Shown: in pieces, positions 1-8,329 of the stretch
How positions within the stretch are numbered: the stretch's first letter is position 1
How the letters are laid out: every line of letters starts with the position of its first letter
Assembly: GCA_002345705.1 (NCBI GenBank)
Contig: DDWO01000010.1
Coordinates: 1 to 26,007, forward strand
Direction of reading: 5' to 3'
DNA length: 26,007 nucleotides
DNA from: Acholeplasmataceae bacterium UBA2284
GTDB lineage: Bacteria; Bacillota_I; Bacilli_A; Acholeplasmatales; Acholeplasmataceae
Notes under the pieces: model-generated
Database searches by the model: none
What the model saw: only the letters and a program-made list of their open reading frames with translations
Told to the model about the DNA's origin: nothing
Made by a program: the position numbers and the translations under genes

Positions 1-50
1 GAGTAAAGACATTACAAAATAGAATTAATATATTTAAATACTACTTTATA

Positions 51-80
51 AAAAGAGACATCCCCTTTAATGTCTCTTTT
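51..80. terminator. Rho-independent terminator, probably bidirectional
   Basis: A perfect stem pairs AAAAGAGACA (51-60) with TGTCTCTTTT (71-80), and one more T-A pair closes the loop. The flanking A- and T-rich sequence would give a short U tract on either strand. It probably ends a gene lying left of the window. Nothing else recognisable is seen between it and the first gene. Confidence 0.75.
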
Positions 81-281
81 CATTTACTTCATCATTATTT
101 CAGTATATTTTTTTTGAATTGGTTCGTTTAAAATTACTTGCTAATCCTTACTTTTTCCTTTCTTTTCAATTAATTAGGCATTAACTTTATAGGACAAATC
201 CATATATATTTATACAAATGTTATAATTGTAGTAATCATACTCCTATGTCATACTCAACCATGATCCACCGGAGGCTATTC

Positions 282-1982
282 ATGCAATCATTTAAAAGAT
301 TTATATTGCCTATTATGATCATCTTGTTCTTTATTGCAACCTTGTTTAGCATTAGACATAACGACTCACATCCCTCCCATATTAAAAATGCAGCTATTGA
401 TTTATCTGATTGGAATGCAAATCAGATTATTGATTTAGATGGTGAATGGGAGTTTTTTAACCATTCACTTGCGGAAGATATTTCTGGCACAGGAACTCTT
501 GTTAACGTTCCTCATTACTGGGAAAATAATCCAGTATACGGAAATCTACCCTATGGATATGCTACCTATCGTTTAACGATTACCGGACTAGTTGAGGATC
601 AAGTCTATGGAATTAGCTTAATCGATTCAGGAATCAGTTATCGATTGAGTGTAAACGGTAATATCATTATGTCCAATGGAGTTGTTTCTAGAATGAGTGA
701 CAATTATGCTCCTTATTGGAGAAGTGAAGTTGGTTATTTTTCAGCAGACGAAAATGGTGTCGCTGTGCTTACAATGGAAATAGCAAATTATAACCATTAT
801 CAAGCAGGATTTTGGCTTCCATTCAGTATGTCAAATGCCTCAACATTATTTAGTTACGAAATCATTCACTATGTCATTATCGCTTTATTGTTTGGCGTAA
901 TGATGGCACTCGGTGTGTACTTTATTACACTTCACCTGCTATCTCGAAAAGAACAAAAAGCATTATCCTTAGGTTTATTTTCGATATTAATCTCTATTAG
1001 ACTAATATTTACTGGTCATCGTTTAATCCTATTTCTCTTTCCATCATTATCATGGAATACAGTCATTCGAATGGATTATATAATTGGGATGCTGATGCTC
1101 CCAGTCTTTGGAATCTTTATGAGTAGACTCCAGTTTATACCTATCAAGCGTCAGCTAGAATATTTTTACTTGATACTATCCTTTCTGATTATATCGTTTG
1201 GATTGATACTACCTACATTATATTTAACTGATATGCTCACAATGTTTAAGTTGTTAGTCGTTGGTTTCTCTCCATTTTATATCTATACATTATATTGTGG
1301 TTTGAGAAATCAAATAAGGGGCTCTGTATTGATGTTTATTTCAGCGATCATCATGCTAGTTGCTGTTATGCTTGAATTCTTCTTTGGAGGTAGCATTTAT
1401 AACTTCTTCTTCGCATCATTTATTATGATTTCATTTATGTCAATTACAATTGCGGATGAATTCTTAGTGATTAAAGCATTCTCTAAGAGCTTAGAATCTG
1501 AAATTATAATTGATCCTTTAACTAATGTTTATAACAGACTATACTTGAATAAATTAATAGAAAATGAATCCAAAGGAAGAAACCCATTAACTGGATATTA
1601 TCATTTATTATTTTTAGATTTAGACAATTTTAAGAATATCAATGATTCCTATGGTCATATCATTGGTGATGTGATTCTTTCGATCATTTCAGAAAGATTA
1701 CGCTCATTTTTTGGTGAACAATCGAATATTATCCGCTATGGTGGAGATGAGTTTATTGTTTTATATGAATCAACAGCCGAAACAAATATAGAAACAATCA
1801 TTCAGTCTTTTAAGCAATACCTTGAAAAAGAGATCTATATTGATGGAAATCCTTATCAAGTTAAAGGTTCAATAGGTCACAGCCCTTATCACTCAAAGCA
1901 TGATCGATTGGAAGATGTGATAAAAAATAGTGATGCGCATATGTATGTGCAAAAGCAAACGACGACCTTGCAGCAGGATTAA
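282..1982 (+). CDS. Membrane-bound 7TMR-DISM-type diguanylate cyclase (GGDEF)
   Basis: Predicted to make c-di-GMP from two GTP at the membrane. One N-terminal membrane segment (about 7-24) leads into an extracellular beta-rich domain with the LDGEWEF and GYATYRL patterns of 7TMR-DISMED2. A block of about seven hydrophobic helices (about 195-390) and a cytoplasmic GGDEF domain follow. The GGDEF domain starts near DPLTNVYNR (residue 411), and its active site GGDEF (487-491) is intact. The residues before NIIRYGGDEF read GEQS, so the usual RxxD product-inhibition site is absent. I start at ATG 282 because GGAGG lies at 271-275; an in-frame ATG at 246 has no such site. A TATAAT at 222-227 is a possible -10. 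The gene stands alone and ends at its own terminator. The ligand of the extracellular domain is unknown. Confidence 0.9.
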   Translation: MQSFKRFILPIMIILFFIATLFSIRHNDSHPSHIKNAAIDLSDWNANQIIDLDGEWEFFNHSLAEDISGTGTLVNVPHYWENNPVYGNLPYGYATYRLTITGLVEDQVYGISLIDSGISYRLSVNGNIIMSNGVVSRMSDNYAPYWRSEVGYFSADENGVAVLTMEIANYNHYQAGFWLPFSMSNASTLFSYEIIHYVIIALLFGVMMALGVYFITLHLLSRKEQKALSLGLFSILISIRLIFTGHRLILFLFPSLSWNTVIRMDYIIGMLMLPVFGIFMSRLQFIPIKRQLEYFYLILSFLIISFGLILPTLYLTDMLTMFKLLVVGFSPFYIYTLYCGLRNQIRGSVLMFISAIIMLVAVMLEFFFGGSIYNFFFASFIMISFMSITIADEFLVIKAFSKSLESEIIIDPLTNVYNRLYLNKLIENESKGRNPLTGYYHLLFLDLDNFKNINDSYGHIIGDVILSIISERLRSFFGEQSNIIRYGGDEFIVLYESTAETNIETIIQSFKQYLEKEIYIDGNPYQVKGSIGHSPYHSKHDRLEDVIKNSDAHMYVQKQTTTLQQD

Positions 1983-2013
1983 GAATAGACAATTGAATTC
2001 AAATGAAATCATT

Positions 2014-2054
2014 GGGTATATATTTGTATTGGTTTACATGTATACCCTTTTTTT
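2014..2054 (+). terminator. Rho-independent terminator after the diguanylate cyclase gene
   Basis: A 10-bp stem with one G-U pair (2014-2023 with 2038-2047) is followed by seven T residues (2048-2054). Confidence 0.8.
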
Positions 2055-2154
2055 ATATAATCAATCTATAACCCGAGTTTTAGTGAGTTCGAAAATACTG
2101 AAAGACAAAATTAGGTGAACTATTTTCATTTTTTGTGGTATCTGTTTGATTTGT

Positions 2155-2163
2155 TGGTATAAT
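2155..2163 (+). promoter_or_regulatory. Extended -10 promoter for the ppi-rluF unit
   Basis: TGGTATAAT fits the extended -10 form TGnTATAAT. The -35 region is poor, as expected for an extended -10 promoter. Transcription would start near 2170, about 30 bases before the cyclophilin ATG. Confidence 0.6.
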
Positions 2164-2200
2164 AATGAAGAATTATTTTATAGAGGAAAGGAAGTATATC

Positions 2201-2734
2201 ATGAGTTATCAAAGTTATTTAAGTCCTAATAATCCATTAGTGACTATCGTTATTAAGGATTTAGGAACAATTAAGGTTGAATTGTTTTACGATGTTGCTC
2301 CAAATTCAGTTAGCAATTTTATTAGTCTAGTTCAAAAAAAATACTATGACGGTCTTAATTTCCACCGTATTATCCCAGGATTTATGATTCAAGGTGGATG
2401 GGGGAAAGATAGTTCCTGTCCAATCAAGGGTGAATTTAAATCAAATGGAGTCAACAATCCTTTGATTCATTCACGTGGTGTCATTTCAATGGCTAGAACC
2501 AATGACCCAAATTCTGCTACTTCTCAATTTTTCATCATGCATCAAAATTCACCACACCTAGATGGTGCATATGCAGCATTTGGTGGAGTGATTGAAGGAA
2601 TTGAAGTTGTAGATCAAATTGCAGTCGCACCTAAGGATTTCCGTGATAAGCCATTCAAGGATATCGTCATCGAAAAAATGACGGTTGATTTAAAGGGTAA
2701 CAGTTATCCTGCACCAGTCTGCTATCAAAGATAA
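2201..2734 (+). CDS. Peptidyl-prolyl cis-trans isomerase, cyclophilin type (PpiB-like)
   Basis: A cytosolic cyclophilin of 177 aa that catalyses cis-trans isomerisation of prolyl bonds during folding. The signature FHRIIPGFMIQGG starts at residue 54, with R56 matching the catalytic Arg of the family. The SQFFI, HLDGAYAAFG and V-I-E-G blocks are present in order. The length is that of bacterial single-domain cyclophilins, and there is no signal peptide. I start at ATG 2201 because GGAAAGGAAG sits just upstream; the in-frame ATG at 2165 lies too near the likely transcription start and lacks a ribosome-binding site. One base separates it from the rluF-like gene, so the two are cotranscribed. Confidence 0.93.
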   Translation: MSYQSYLSPNNPLVTIVIKDLGTIKVELFYDVAPNSVSNFISLVQKKYYDGLNFHRIIPGFMIQGGWGKDSSCPIKGEFKSNGVNNPLIHSRGVISMARTNDPNSATSQFFIMHQNSPHLDGAYAAFGGVIEGIEVVDQIAVAPKDFRDKPFKDIVIEKMTVDLKGNSYPAPVCYQR

Positions 2735-2735
2735 A

Positions 2736-3431
2736 ATGGCAACCAGAATTAATAAATACTTAAGTGAGGTTGGCTATTGCTCAAGAAGAGAAGCTGATCG
2801 CTTGATTGAAAAATCAATGGTTAAGATTAATGGTAAAATTGCATCATTAGGTGATCAAGTTGAGGAAACAGATACTGTAACCGTTGAAGGAAGAAACGTT
2901 AAACCCCACAACGATTTTGTTTATATCGCCCTCAACAAGCCTGTTGGTATTACTTCAACTACTGACCAAAAAATCAGAGGAAATATCATCGATTTCATGC
3001 AGTATCCAAAGCGCATATTTCACGTTGGAAGATTAGATAAAGACTCAGAGGGTTTAATCTTAATGACCAATGATGGAGATATCGTCAACGAAATATTAAG
3101 AGCAGAGAATGCACATGAAAAAGAATATATTGTCCAGGTTGATCGTGTCCTTTCAGCTGATTTCGCTTCTAAAATGTCATCTGGCGTTCCTATCTTAAAT
3201 ACGATTACTAAGCCATGCACAGTTGAAAAGCTAGGTCCAAAGCGGTTTAAAATCATTTTAACTGAAGGAATGAATCGTCAGATACGAAGAATGTGTGAAT
3301 TCTTTGGATATGGTGTTGTTTCTCTAAAGAGAACACGCATTATGAATATCACATTGGATGTTCCTGTTGGAAAATACAGATACTTAACTGAAGAGGAAAA
3401 ACAAACATTATTTAGTTTGTTGAACAAATAG
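2736..3431 (+). CDS. rluF: 23S rRNA pseudouridine synthase, RluF type
   Basis: Converts a uridine in 23S rRNA to pseudouridine; E. coli RluF acts at U2604. An N-terminal S4 RNA-binding domain (about 1-60, starting INKYLSEVGYCSRREADRL) is followed by the RsuA/RluB/RluE/RluF catalytic domain. The motif GRLDKDSEGL carries the catalytic Asp (D101). HEKEY, GVPIL, MNRQIRRMCEFFGY and RTRIMN closely match what I remember of RluF, making it a better fit than RluB or RsuA. It lacks the basic C-terminal tail of E. coli RluF, which is usual in Firmicutes. The exact target uridine is inferred from family membership. It is the second gene of the cyclophilin unit, one base after that stop. Confidence 0.85.
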   Translation: MATRINKYLSEVGYCSRREADRLIEKSMVKINGKIASLGDQVEETDTVTVEGRNVKPHNDFVYIALNKPVGITSTTDQKIRGNIIDFMQYPKRIFHVGRLDKDSEGLILMTNDGDIVNEILRAENAHEKEYIVQVDRVLSADFASKMSSGVPILNTITKPCTVEKLGPKRFKIILTEGMNRQIRRMCEFFGYGVVSLKRTRIMNITLDVPVGKYRYLTEEEKQTLFSLLNK

Positions 3432-3456
3432 TTCAGAGCAATCTGAGCTTTTTTTT
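3430..3456 (+). terminator. Rho-independent terminator whose stem overlaps the rluF stop codon
   Basis: AGTTCAGA (3430-3437) pairs with TCTGAGCT (3442-3449) with one G-U pair and a GCAA tetraloop, then a T run to 3456. The 5' arm uses the last two bases of the TAG stop. The region from here to 3652 is AT-rich, and I see no gene or convincing RNA in it. Confidence 0.8.
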
Positions 3457-3652
3457 ACCCATGAAATGAACTTAATAATTAGCAAGAAAACTTAGATTTA
3501 CAACATCAAAAAAGACTGTTATTTTCGTCTAAAAATCTTAAGTCGTCATGTAAACCGCTTACTTTTAGAATGAATACAAATGTAAGATTTTTCTGATAAC
3601 ACTTTCAGTTAGAAAATGGTTTTTTCCCTCTTTTCTTTTCAAAAATTATTGA

Positions 3653-3658
3653 TATAAT
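3653..3658 (+). promoter_or_regulatory. -10 element (TATAAT) for the Y-family polymerase unit
   Basis: A perfect TATAAT lies 23 bases before the polymerase ATG, so the leader would be only about 17 bases and would hold little more than the ribosome-binding site. The -35 is weak. No Firmicutes-type SOS box (CGAAC-N4-GTTCG) is visible upstream. Confidence 0.5.
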
Positions 3659-3681
3659 GATTGCACAAAGGGAGTGATACC

Positions 3682-4947
3682 ATGGAAGAATACAAACTTC
3701 ATCGACACATTTTATGTATCGATCTAAAAAGTTTCTACGCCTCGGTGGAGTGCGCACTTTCGAATCTCGATCCATTTAAAACACCATTGGTGGTTGCTGA
3801 CGCCTCTAGAGGTGGCGGTTCCATCGTCCTTGCAGTATCGCCCTATTTAAAAACACTCGGTGTCCCAAGTCGCTGTAGAATTCATGAAATTCCTAAGGAT
3901 ATTCCCATTATCTTTAGAAAGCCTAGAATGACTACATATCTTGAGTATTCTACGAAGATTATAGAGATTTATCTAAAATTTATTTCTGAGGATGATTTAT
4001 ATGTCTACTCCATCGATGAAGCATTTCTAGACATTACTGAATACCTAAGCTATTATAAAAAGACCGATGTTGAAATTGCAAAAATGATTCTAGATACGAT
4101 TTATCAAGAGACTAAATTATTCGCGACATGTGGAATTGGTCCAAATATGCTAATGAGTAAGCTCGCACTTGATATTGAATCTAAAAAAGCACCTGATTTT
4201 ATTGCGAAATGGACCTATGATGATATCCCTACCAAGCTATGGCCTGTTACACCACTTTCTGAGATGTGGGGCATTGGACATAATATGGAGCGTAACCTCT
4301 CTAGATTCGGTTTAGAAACGATTGGTGACATCGCACATTATGACCTAACGACACTCAAGAAAAACTTCGGAATATTAGGTGAAGAGCTTTATTACCATAC
4401 ACACGGTATTGACATGAGTATGATTCAACAAAAGAAAAATATTCGAGCAATCAGTAAGAGCTATGGCTCTGGTCAAACATTATTTCATGATTATTTTCCA
4501 CCTGATATTTTTCAAATCATTTTAGAAATGGTTGATGATGTTACAAGACGACTCCGTCTTCATAAAAAGGTTGCTAAAACTGTTCACTTCGGCATCGGCT
4601 ATAGCAAGGAAGTCGGTGGTGGCTTCGGTAGACAAATCAGTCTTGAGCAGCCCTCAGCAAACGCTTCTATCATTTATGAAGCATGTATCGAAATCTTTCA
4701 TAAGTATTATGAGGATGAACCTATTCGTAGAGTACACGTCAGTGTAACTAACCTAAGTGAAAGTCACGTTTATCAGTTCTCGCTCTTTGAAAATGCTGAA
4801 CAAATCGTTAAGGAACACCAATTGCATCTAGCTGTGGATGAACTTAAATTCAAATATGGAAGAAACACAATTAACCGTGCATCCAGTGAATTTGAATCTT
4901 CAACAATTAAGGCTAGAAATAAAATGATTGGAGGCCATCATGCATAA
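3682..4947 (+). CDS. Y-family translesion DNA polymerase (UvrX/YqjW-like)
   Basis: An error-prone polymerase of 421 aa that would replicate past damaged bases. The catalytic carboxylates are visible: D14 in ILCIDLKSFYASVE, and D112-E113 in YSIDEAFLD. The palm is followed by helix-hairpin-helix text (PLSEMWGIGHNMERNLSRFGLETIGDIA) and a little-finger region. The wording of the palm and the YolD-like partner place it nearer Firmicutes UvrX/YqjW than housekeeping DinB. ATG 3682 is chosen over the in-frame TTG at 3661 because AAAGGGAG (3667-3674) precedes it. The last 8 bases overlap the next gene, implying translational coupling. Damage control is expected for the family, but no LexA site is visible. 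Confidence 0.9.
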   Translation: MEEYKLHRHILCIDLKSFYASVECALSNLDPFKTPLVVADASRGGGSIVLAVSPYLKTLGVPSRCRIHEIPKDIPIIFRKPRMTTYLEYSTKIIEIYLKFISEDDLYVYSIDEAFLDITEYLSYYKKTDVEIAKMILDTIYQETKLFATCGIGPNMLMSKLALDIESKKAPDFIAKWTYDDIPTKLWPVTPLSEMWGIGHNMERNLSRFGLETIGDIAHYDLTTLKKNFGILGEELYYHTHGIDMSMIQQKKNIRAISKSYGSGQTLFHDYFPPDIFQIILEMVDDVTRRLRLHKKVAKTVHFGIGYSKEVGGGFGRQISLEQPSANASIIYEACIEIFHKYYEDEPIRRVHVSVTNLSESHVYQFSLFENAEQIVKEHQLHLAVDELKFKYGRNTINRASSEFESSTIKARNKMIGGHHA

Positions 4948-5269
4948 TAATCACTATGTGGATCGCGGAATTATCAAATGGGCACCATTTGATGCGTTAG
5001 TTGGCTATCACTCCATGATTAAGGAGCTTAAGTATCGTTTAGGAAAAAAGGAAAAGCCTATACTAAGTGATGACCAATATGAAGAGATGAATCGAAAACT
5101 CCAGCTTGCATTAAATCAAAGCCTAGAGATTGAAATTGAGTATTACATCGACGGCTATATGCGTTCAACCTTTGGAAGAATTAAAAAAATAGATTGGATT
5201 TATCAAATAATTATCCTTTCCACCTTTGAAAAAATTGATGCCAAAAATATTTTAGAGATTTATCTTTAG
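4940..5269 (+). CDS. YolD-like protein, partner of the translesion polymerase
   Basis: A small cytosolic protein (109 aa) of the YolD-like type found beside UvrX-class polymerases in Firmicutes. The visible family features are the IKWAPFDALVGY opening, a charged helix, and a C-terminal half with YYxDGYMRSTFGRIKKID followed by an Ile-rich strand. The start is ATG 4940, preceded by GGAGG at 4930-4934. It overlaps the polymerase end by 8 bases, and the two genes share one terminator. Its biochemical role is not established; a modulatory role on the polymerase is inferred from conserved neighbourhood. Confidence 0.75.
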   Translation: MHNNHYVDRGIIKWAPFDALVGYHSMIKELKYRLGKKEKPILSDDQYEEMNRKLQLALNQSLEIEIEYYIDGYMRSTFGRIKKIDWIYQIIILSTFEKIDAKNILEIYL

Positions 5270-5270
5270 C

Positions 5271-5298
5271 AAAGACTGACACCAAGTCAGTCTTTTTT
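5271..5298 (+). terminator. Rho-independent terminator after the polymerase unit
   Basis: A perfect 10-bp stem AAAGACTGAC (5271-5280) / GTCAGTCTTT (5286-5295) has a 5-base loop and a T run. A TATAAT at 5303-5308 right after it probably starts the next transcript. Confidence 0.85.
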
Positions 5299-5346
5299 GT
5301 TGTATAATAAGGGGGAATAAAGCATACAAACTGATAGGGGATATTC

Positions 5347-7308
5347 ATGTATAGAAAACAGCTTAAGGTCGTCGCATACGCATTATTTGGTTTAGCACTT
5401 CTACATGCGTATGAGCTCATTTTCATCGAAAACTACGAACTAAAATCCGTTTTTAAATGGGTTATTTTTGCACTCTCAATTGTCTTAGTTGGCTATACAG
5501 TTTTTATTCATAGGATGTGGATTAAAAAGAACATAATGCGTTATCGAGATAAGCTCATCGTTATTTCAGCTATATTGCTGATCGATTTATCATTTTTGAT
5601 TAAAAATGCACTGGATTTTTCAATGGTTTACCTTTTTACAATGCTATTAGGTCTTAGCTTACTCGCGTTATTCTCAATGGTGTTGCCAGTAAGAATAAGT
5701 CGAGTTTTTGATGTTTTTATGATTGGTTTATATGCTGTCTATGTTTTAGGTCAGGATATATATTATCGAATCTTTAGAGACTTTTTTAGTTCTAGAGAGG
5801 TTGTTTCACTAAGAGAGGCGATTGAATCTGGAGAAAGCATGTATAAATTCGAAATACTTCAGATCATTGTTTTATGGATTGCTGGAGTTTCTATATACTT
5901 CTATCTTAGAAATAAGGAAATTTCTCATATCGATATCAAGTCAAAAGAAATCCTAAAGGCGTTACTTTTTTCTGGATTACTCTTTATACTCACTCAATTC
6001 AATATGAACTACCAGGTGAGTAATGATAGACCACATACTGGAGATCACTATCTATACTCTACAATATTCAATAGAACAAGATTTGCTACAAGGTTTGGAA
6101 CATTCAATTTATTAATTAGTGATTTATCAGATGCATTAACTCCGAGATTTAATAATCCAAGAGATAAGACCTATCTCGATAGCTATTTTGAAATAGATCA
6201 TAAGAATCATGTGGAAAATGAGTATACTGATATTTTTATGGGTAAAAATCTAATTTTTATATTAGCAGAAACCTATGATGAGATGGCCTTATCTGAAGAA
6301 TTGACTCCAAATCTTTATCAGCTAAAGACAGAAGGTATTGATTTTCAAAATCACTTTACTCCTGTTTTTCAAAGAACTACGAGTGATACAGAGTTTATTT
6401 TTAATACAAGCTTAGTTCCTTCTATTGAGGATGGTCCTACTTCATTTATGTTCAACAAAAACTCATATCGGACATCGCTTGCTTCCTTGTTTAACAGTCA
6501 AGGCTATATAACCAATGCATTGCATGGCAACTATAAGGAGTTTTATACAAGAAATAAAACCTATCAAGGGCTTGGCTATGATCAATTCTATGGCCGAGAT
6601 GAGCTTGGTCTAAATGATAGTAATAAAAAATTTGATACTATATTCTATACACATGCAAATGACTACATCCTACCTGAAACTTCTCCTTTTTTTAGTTTTG
6701 TTATTACATTTTCTGGCCACTCACCATATACAGAAAATCATATGGTTGCTCAAAAACATATCGACGAAATAGAAAATTACTATGGCAATACGATTTCTGA
6801 TACAATAAAATATTATTTAGCAACACAGCTTGAATTAGATGAAATGCTAGGAATGCTTTTTGATGACCTAATAGATAAAGATATACTTAATGATACGGTC
6901 ATCATACTTTCAGGAGATCATTATCCATACACGATGAATCATGATGACTATGAGTCCTATACGGGCATTACAGTAGATTACTTAAAGCATAGAGGTAATT
7001 TATACATCTGGAGTAATCAAATACCAAGCCATGATGTTCAAATGCTTTCTACATCATTTGATATCCTACCTATGATCAATAATATGTTTGGTCTTGGTGG
7101 TGATTATAATCATTATGTTGGAAATGATATTTTTGGAACTACAGGAAACTTTGTAATGTATAAAAATTATGCAATCTATGATGGTTCAAATTATATGATG
7201 ATTGCAGATCCAAGCATCAATGGAAATGGTTTAATGGTTCAGGCTACTCTTTATTATCAGCTATCAAAAAAGGTATTGAGAACGAATTATTTTAAAGTGA
7301 ATGAATAG
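5347..7308 (+). CDS. LtaS-like membrane phosphoglycerol transferase / sulfatase-fold protein
   Basis: A 653-aa membrane protein with about six or seven N-terminal hydrophobic segments (residues 1-220) and an outward-facing sulfatase-fold domain (about 300-600). The LtaS catalytic set can be placed: E308 in FILAETYDEM, the nucleophile-like T345 in RTTSDTEF, H458 in TFSGHSPY, and D524-H525 in LSGDHYPY. LtaS enzymes transfer glycerol phosphate from phosphatidylglycerol to build lipoteichoic acid. The family also includes primases and phosphoethanolamine-type transferases, so the substrate here is unproven. AGGGG precedes the start. The next gene begins 10 bases after its stop. Confidence 0.85.
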   Translation: MYRKQLKVVAYALFGLALLHAYELIFIENYELKSVFKWVIFALSIVLVGYTVFIHRMWIKKNIMRYRDKLIVISAILLIDLSFLIKNALDFSMVYLFTMLLGLSLLALFSMVLPVRISRVFDVFMIGLYAVYVLGQDIYYRIFRDFFSSREVVSLREAIESGESMYKFEILQIIVLWIAGVSIYFYLRNKEISHIDIKSKEILKALLFSGLLFILTQFNMNYQVSNDRPHTGDHYLYSTIFNRTRFATRFGTFNLLISDLSDALTPRFNNPRDKTYLDSYFEIDHKNHVENEYTDIFMGKNLIFILAETYDEMALSEELTPNLYQLKTEGIDFQNHFTPVFQRTTSDTEFIFNTSLVPSIEDGPTSFMFNKNSYRTSLASLFNSQGYITNALHGNYKEFYTRNKTYQGLGYDQFYGRDELGLNDSNKKFDTIFYTHANDYILPETSPFFSFVITFSGHSPYTENHMVAQKHIDEIENYYGNTISDTIKYYLATQLELDEMLGMLFDDLIDKDILNDTVIILSGDHYPYTMNHDDYESYTGITVDYLKHRGNLYIWSNQIPSHDVQMLSTSFDILPMINNMFGLGGDYNHYVGNDIFGTTGNFVMYKNYAIYDGSNYMMIADPSINGNGLMVQATLYYQLSKKVLRTNYFKVNE

Positions 7309-7318
7309 AGGTCTTCAT

Positions 7319-8326
7319 ATGAAAATCATCATTATTGGTGGTACTGGTTTACTTGGTTCTGCAGCTGCAAAACTGATGATCGATCAGGGTCATCAAGTTG
7401 AAGCGATATCACTTCCAAATATTCCAAAAGATTTAGATTTGCCAACTCAAATGATTATTCATTTTTATGATTATACTGTAATGAGTGATCATGAAATAGA
7501 GGACATATTTAGAGGCAAGGATGCCCTTGTTTTTGCTGCTGGTGTTGATGAAAGAGTTGAGTTTAAACCACCTGTCGAAAAAGCATACGAGACTTATAAT
7601 ATCAAGCCCGTTGAACGGATGCTATCCATAGCTAAAAAACTTGGAATAAAGCATGCTATTATTCTTGGTTCTTACTTTTCATATTTTGCAAAAAAGTGGA
7701 GCGAGTTAGAGCTTGAAAAGCACCACCCTTATATAAGAAGCAGATTAAATCAAGAGCGTATAGCTTTATCCTTTGCTGATGAAAATTTCTATGTAAATGT
7801 TTTGGAGCTCCCCTACATATTTGGAATTCAAAAAGGTAGAAAGCCTGTATGGACTATCTTTGTAAATCAATTCAAGAAACCTAGGGTTATTTACTTTACA
7901 AAGGGTGGAACATCTATGGTAACTGTTAACCAGGTTGCTCATGCAATTTATCATGCAATTTTATATGGTGAAATAAAAAAATGCTACCCAATTGGATACT
8001 TCAATATGGAGTGGAAACCATTTATCAAAAAAGTATTAACTGCCATGGGTATGCCAAAAAAGAAAATAATTATTGTTCCTAATATAGTCGCTTTATATGG
8101 CTTTATTAGGCTAAAAAAGGAATATAATAAAAAAGGAATTGAGCCTGGACTTAATCCAATTCAATTCCTTAAGTTAATGTCTAGAAAAACCTTTATATCA
8201 ATAGATGAATCTAAAATACTTAGACTTCCTGATGATGATATCAATCAAGCAATACATGACTCAATATCTTATGCATATGATATAGAAAAATTAAACCTAG
8301 ATGTGATTGAAATGAAGGCAAAATAA
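7319..8326 (+). CDS. NAD(P)-dependent epimerase/dehydratase-like protein (atypical SDR)
   Basis: A cytosolic Rossmann-fold protein of 335 aa. The dinucleotide-binding motif GGTGLLG is at residues 7-13. A YF-x2-FAKKWSELE segment stands roughly where SDR proteins carry YxxxK, but the canonical Tyr-Lys pair is not clear, so catalysis is uncertain. I start at ATG 7319, just after AGAGG at 7307-7311; the in-frame ATG at 7301 overlaps the previous stop and has no site. The tight spacing to the LtaS-like gene suggests one operon, possibly envelope-related. I do not recognise a specific substrate. Confidence 0.75.
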   Translation: MKIIIIGGTGLLGSAAAKLMIDQGHQVEAISLPNIPKDLDLPTQMIIHFYDYTVMSDHEIEDIFRGKDALVFAAGVDERVEFKPPVEKAYETYNIKPVERMLSIAKKLGIKHAIILGSYFSYFAKKWSELELEKHHPYIRSRLNQERIALSFADENFYVNVLELPYIFGIQKGRKPVWTIFVNQFKKPRVIYFTKGGTSMVTVNQVAHAIYHAILYGEIKKCYPIGYFNMEWKPFIKKVLTAMGMPKKKIIIVPNIVALYGFIRLKKEYNKKGIEPGLNPIQFLKLMSRKTFISIDESKILRLPDDDINQAIHDSISYAYDIEKLNLDVIEMKAK

Positions 8327-8329
8327 TCT

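Noticed and set aside
1930..2118. 62-aa ORF overlapping the diguanylate cyclase end
   Set aside because: It is out of frame with the real gene, runs through the terminator hairpin, and has no family features.
3553..3570. CcpA cre-like sequence around TGTAAACCGCTTAC
   Set aside because: One extra base breaks the CG-centred spacing of cre, and the downstream gene is a polymerase.
7301..7318. Upstream ATG for the epimerase-like protein
   Set aside because: It overlaps the previous stop codon and adds MNRGLH before a natural Rossmann start; the ribosome-binding site serves ATG 7319.
7766..7954. Other short antisense ORFs inside genes, such as this one and 3020-3256, 8827-9066, 10045-10254, 11793-12032
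   Set aside because: They lie wholly within well-supported genes and have no ribosome-binding sites or recognisable domains.
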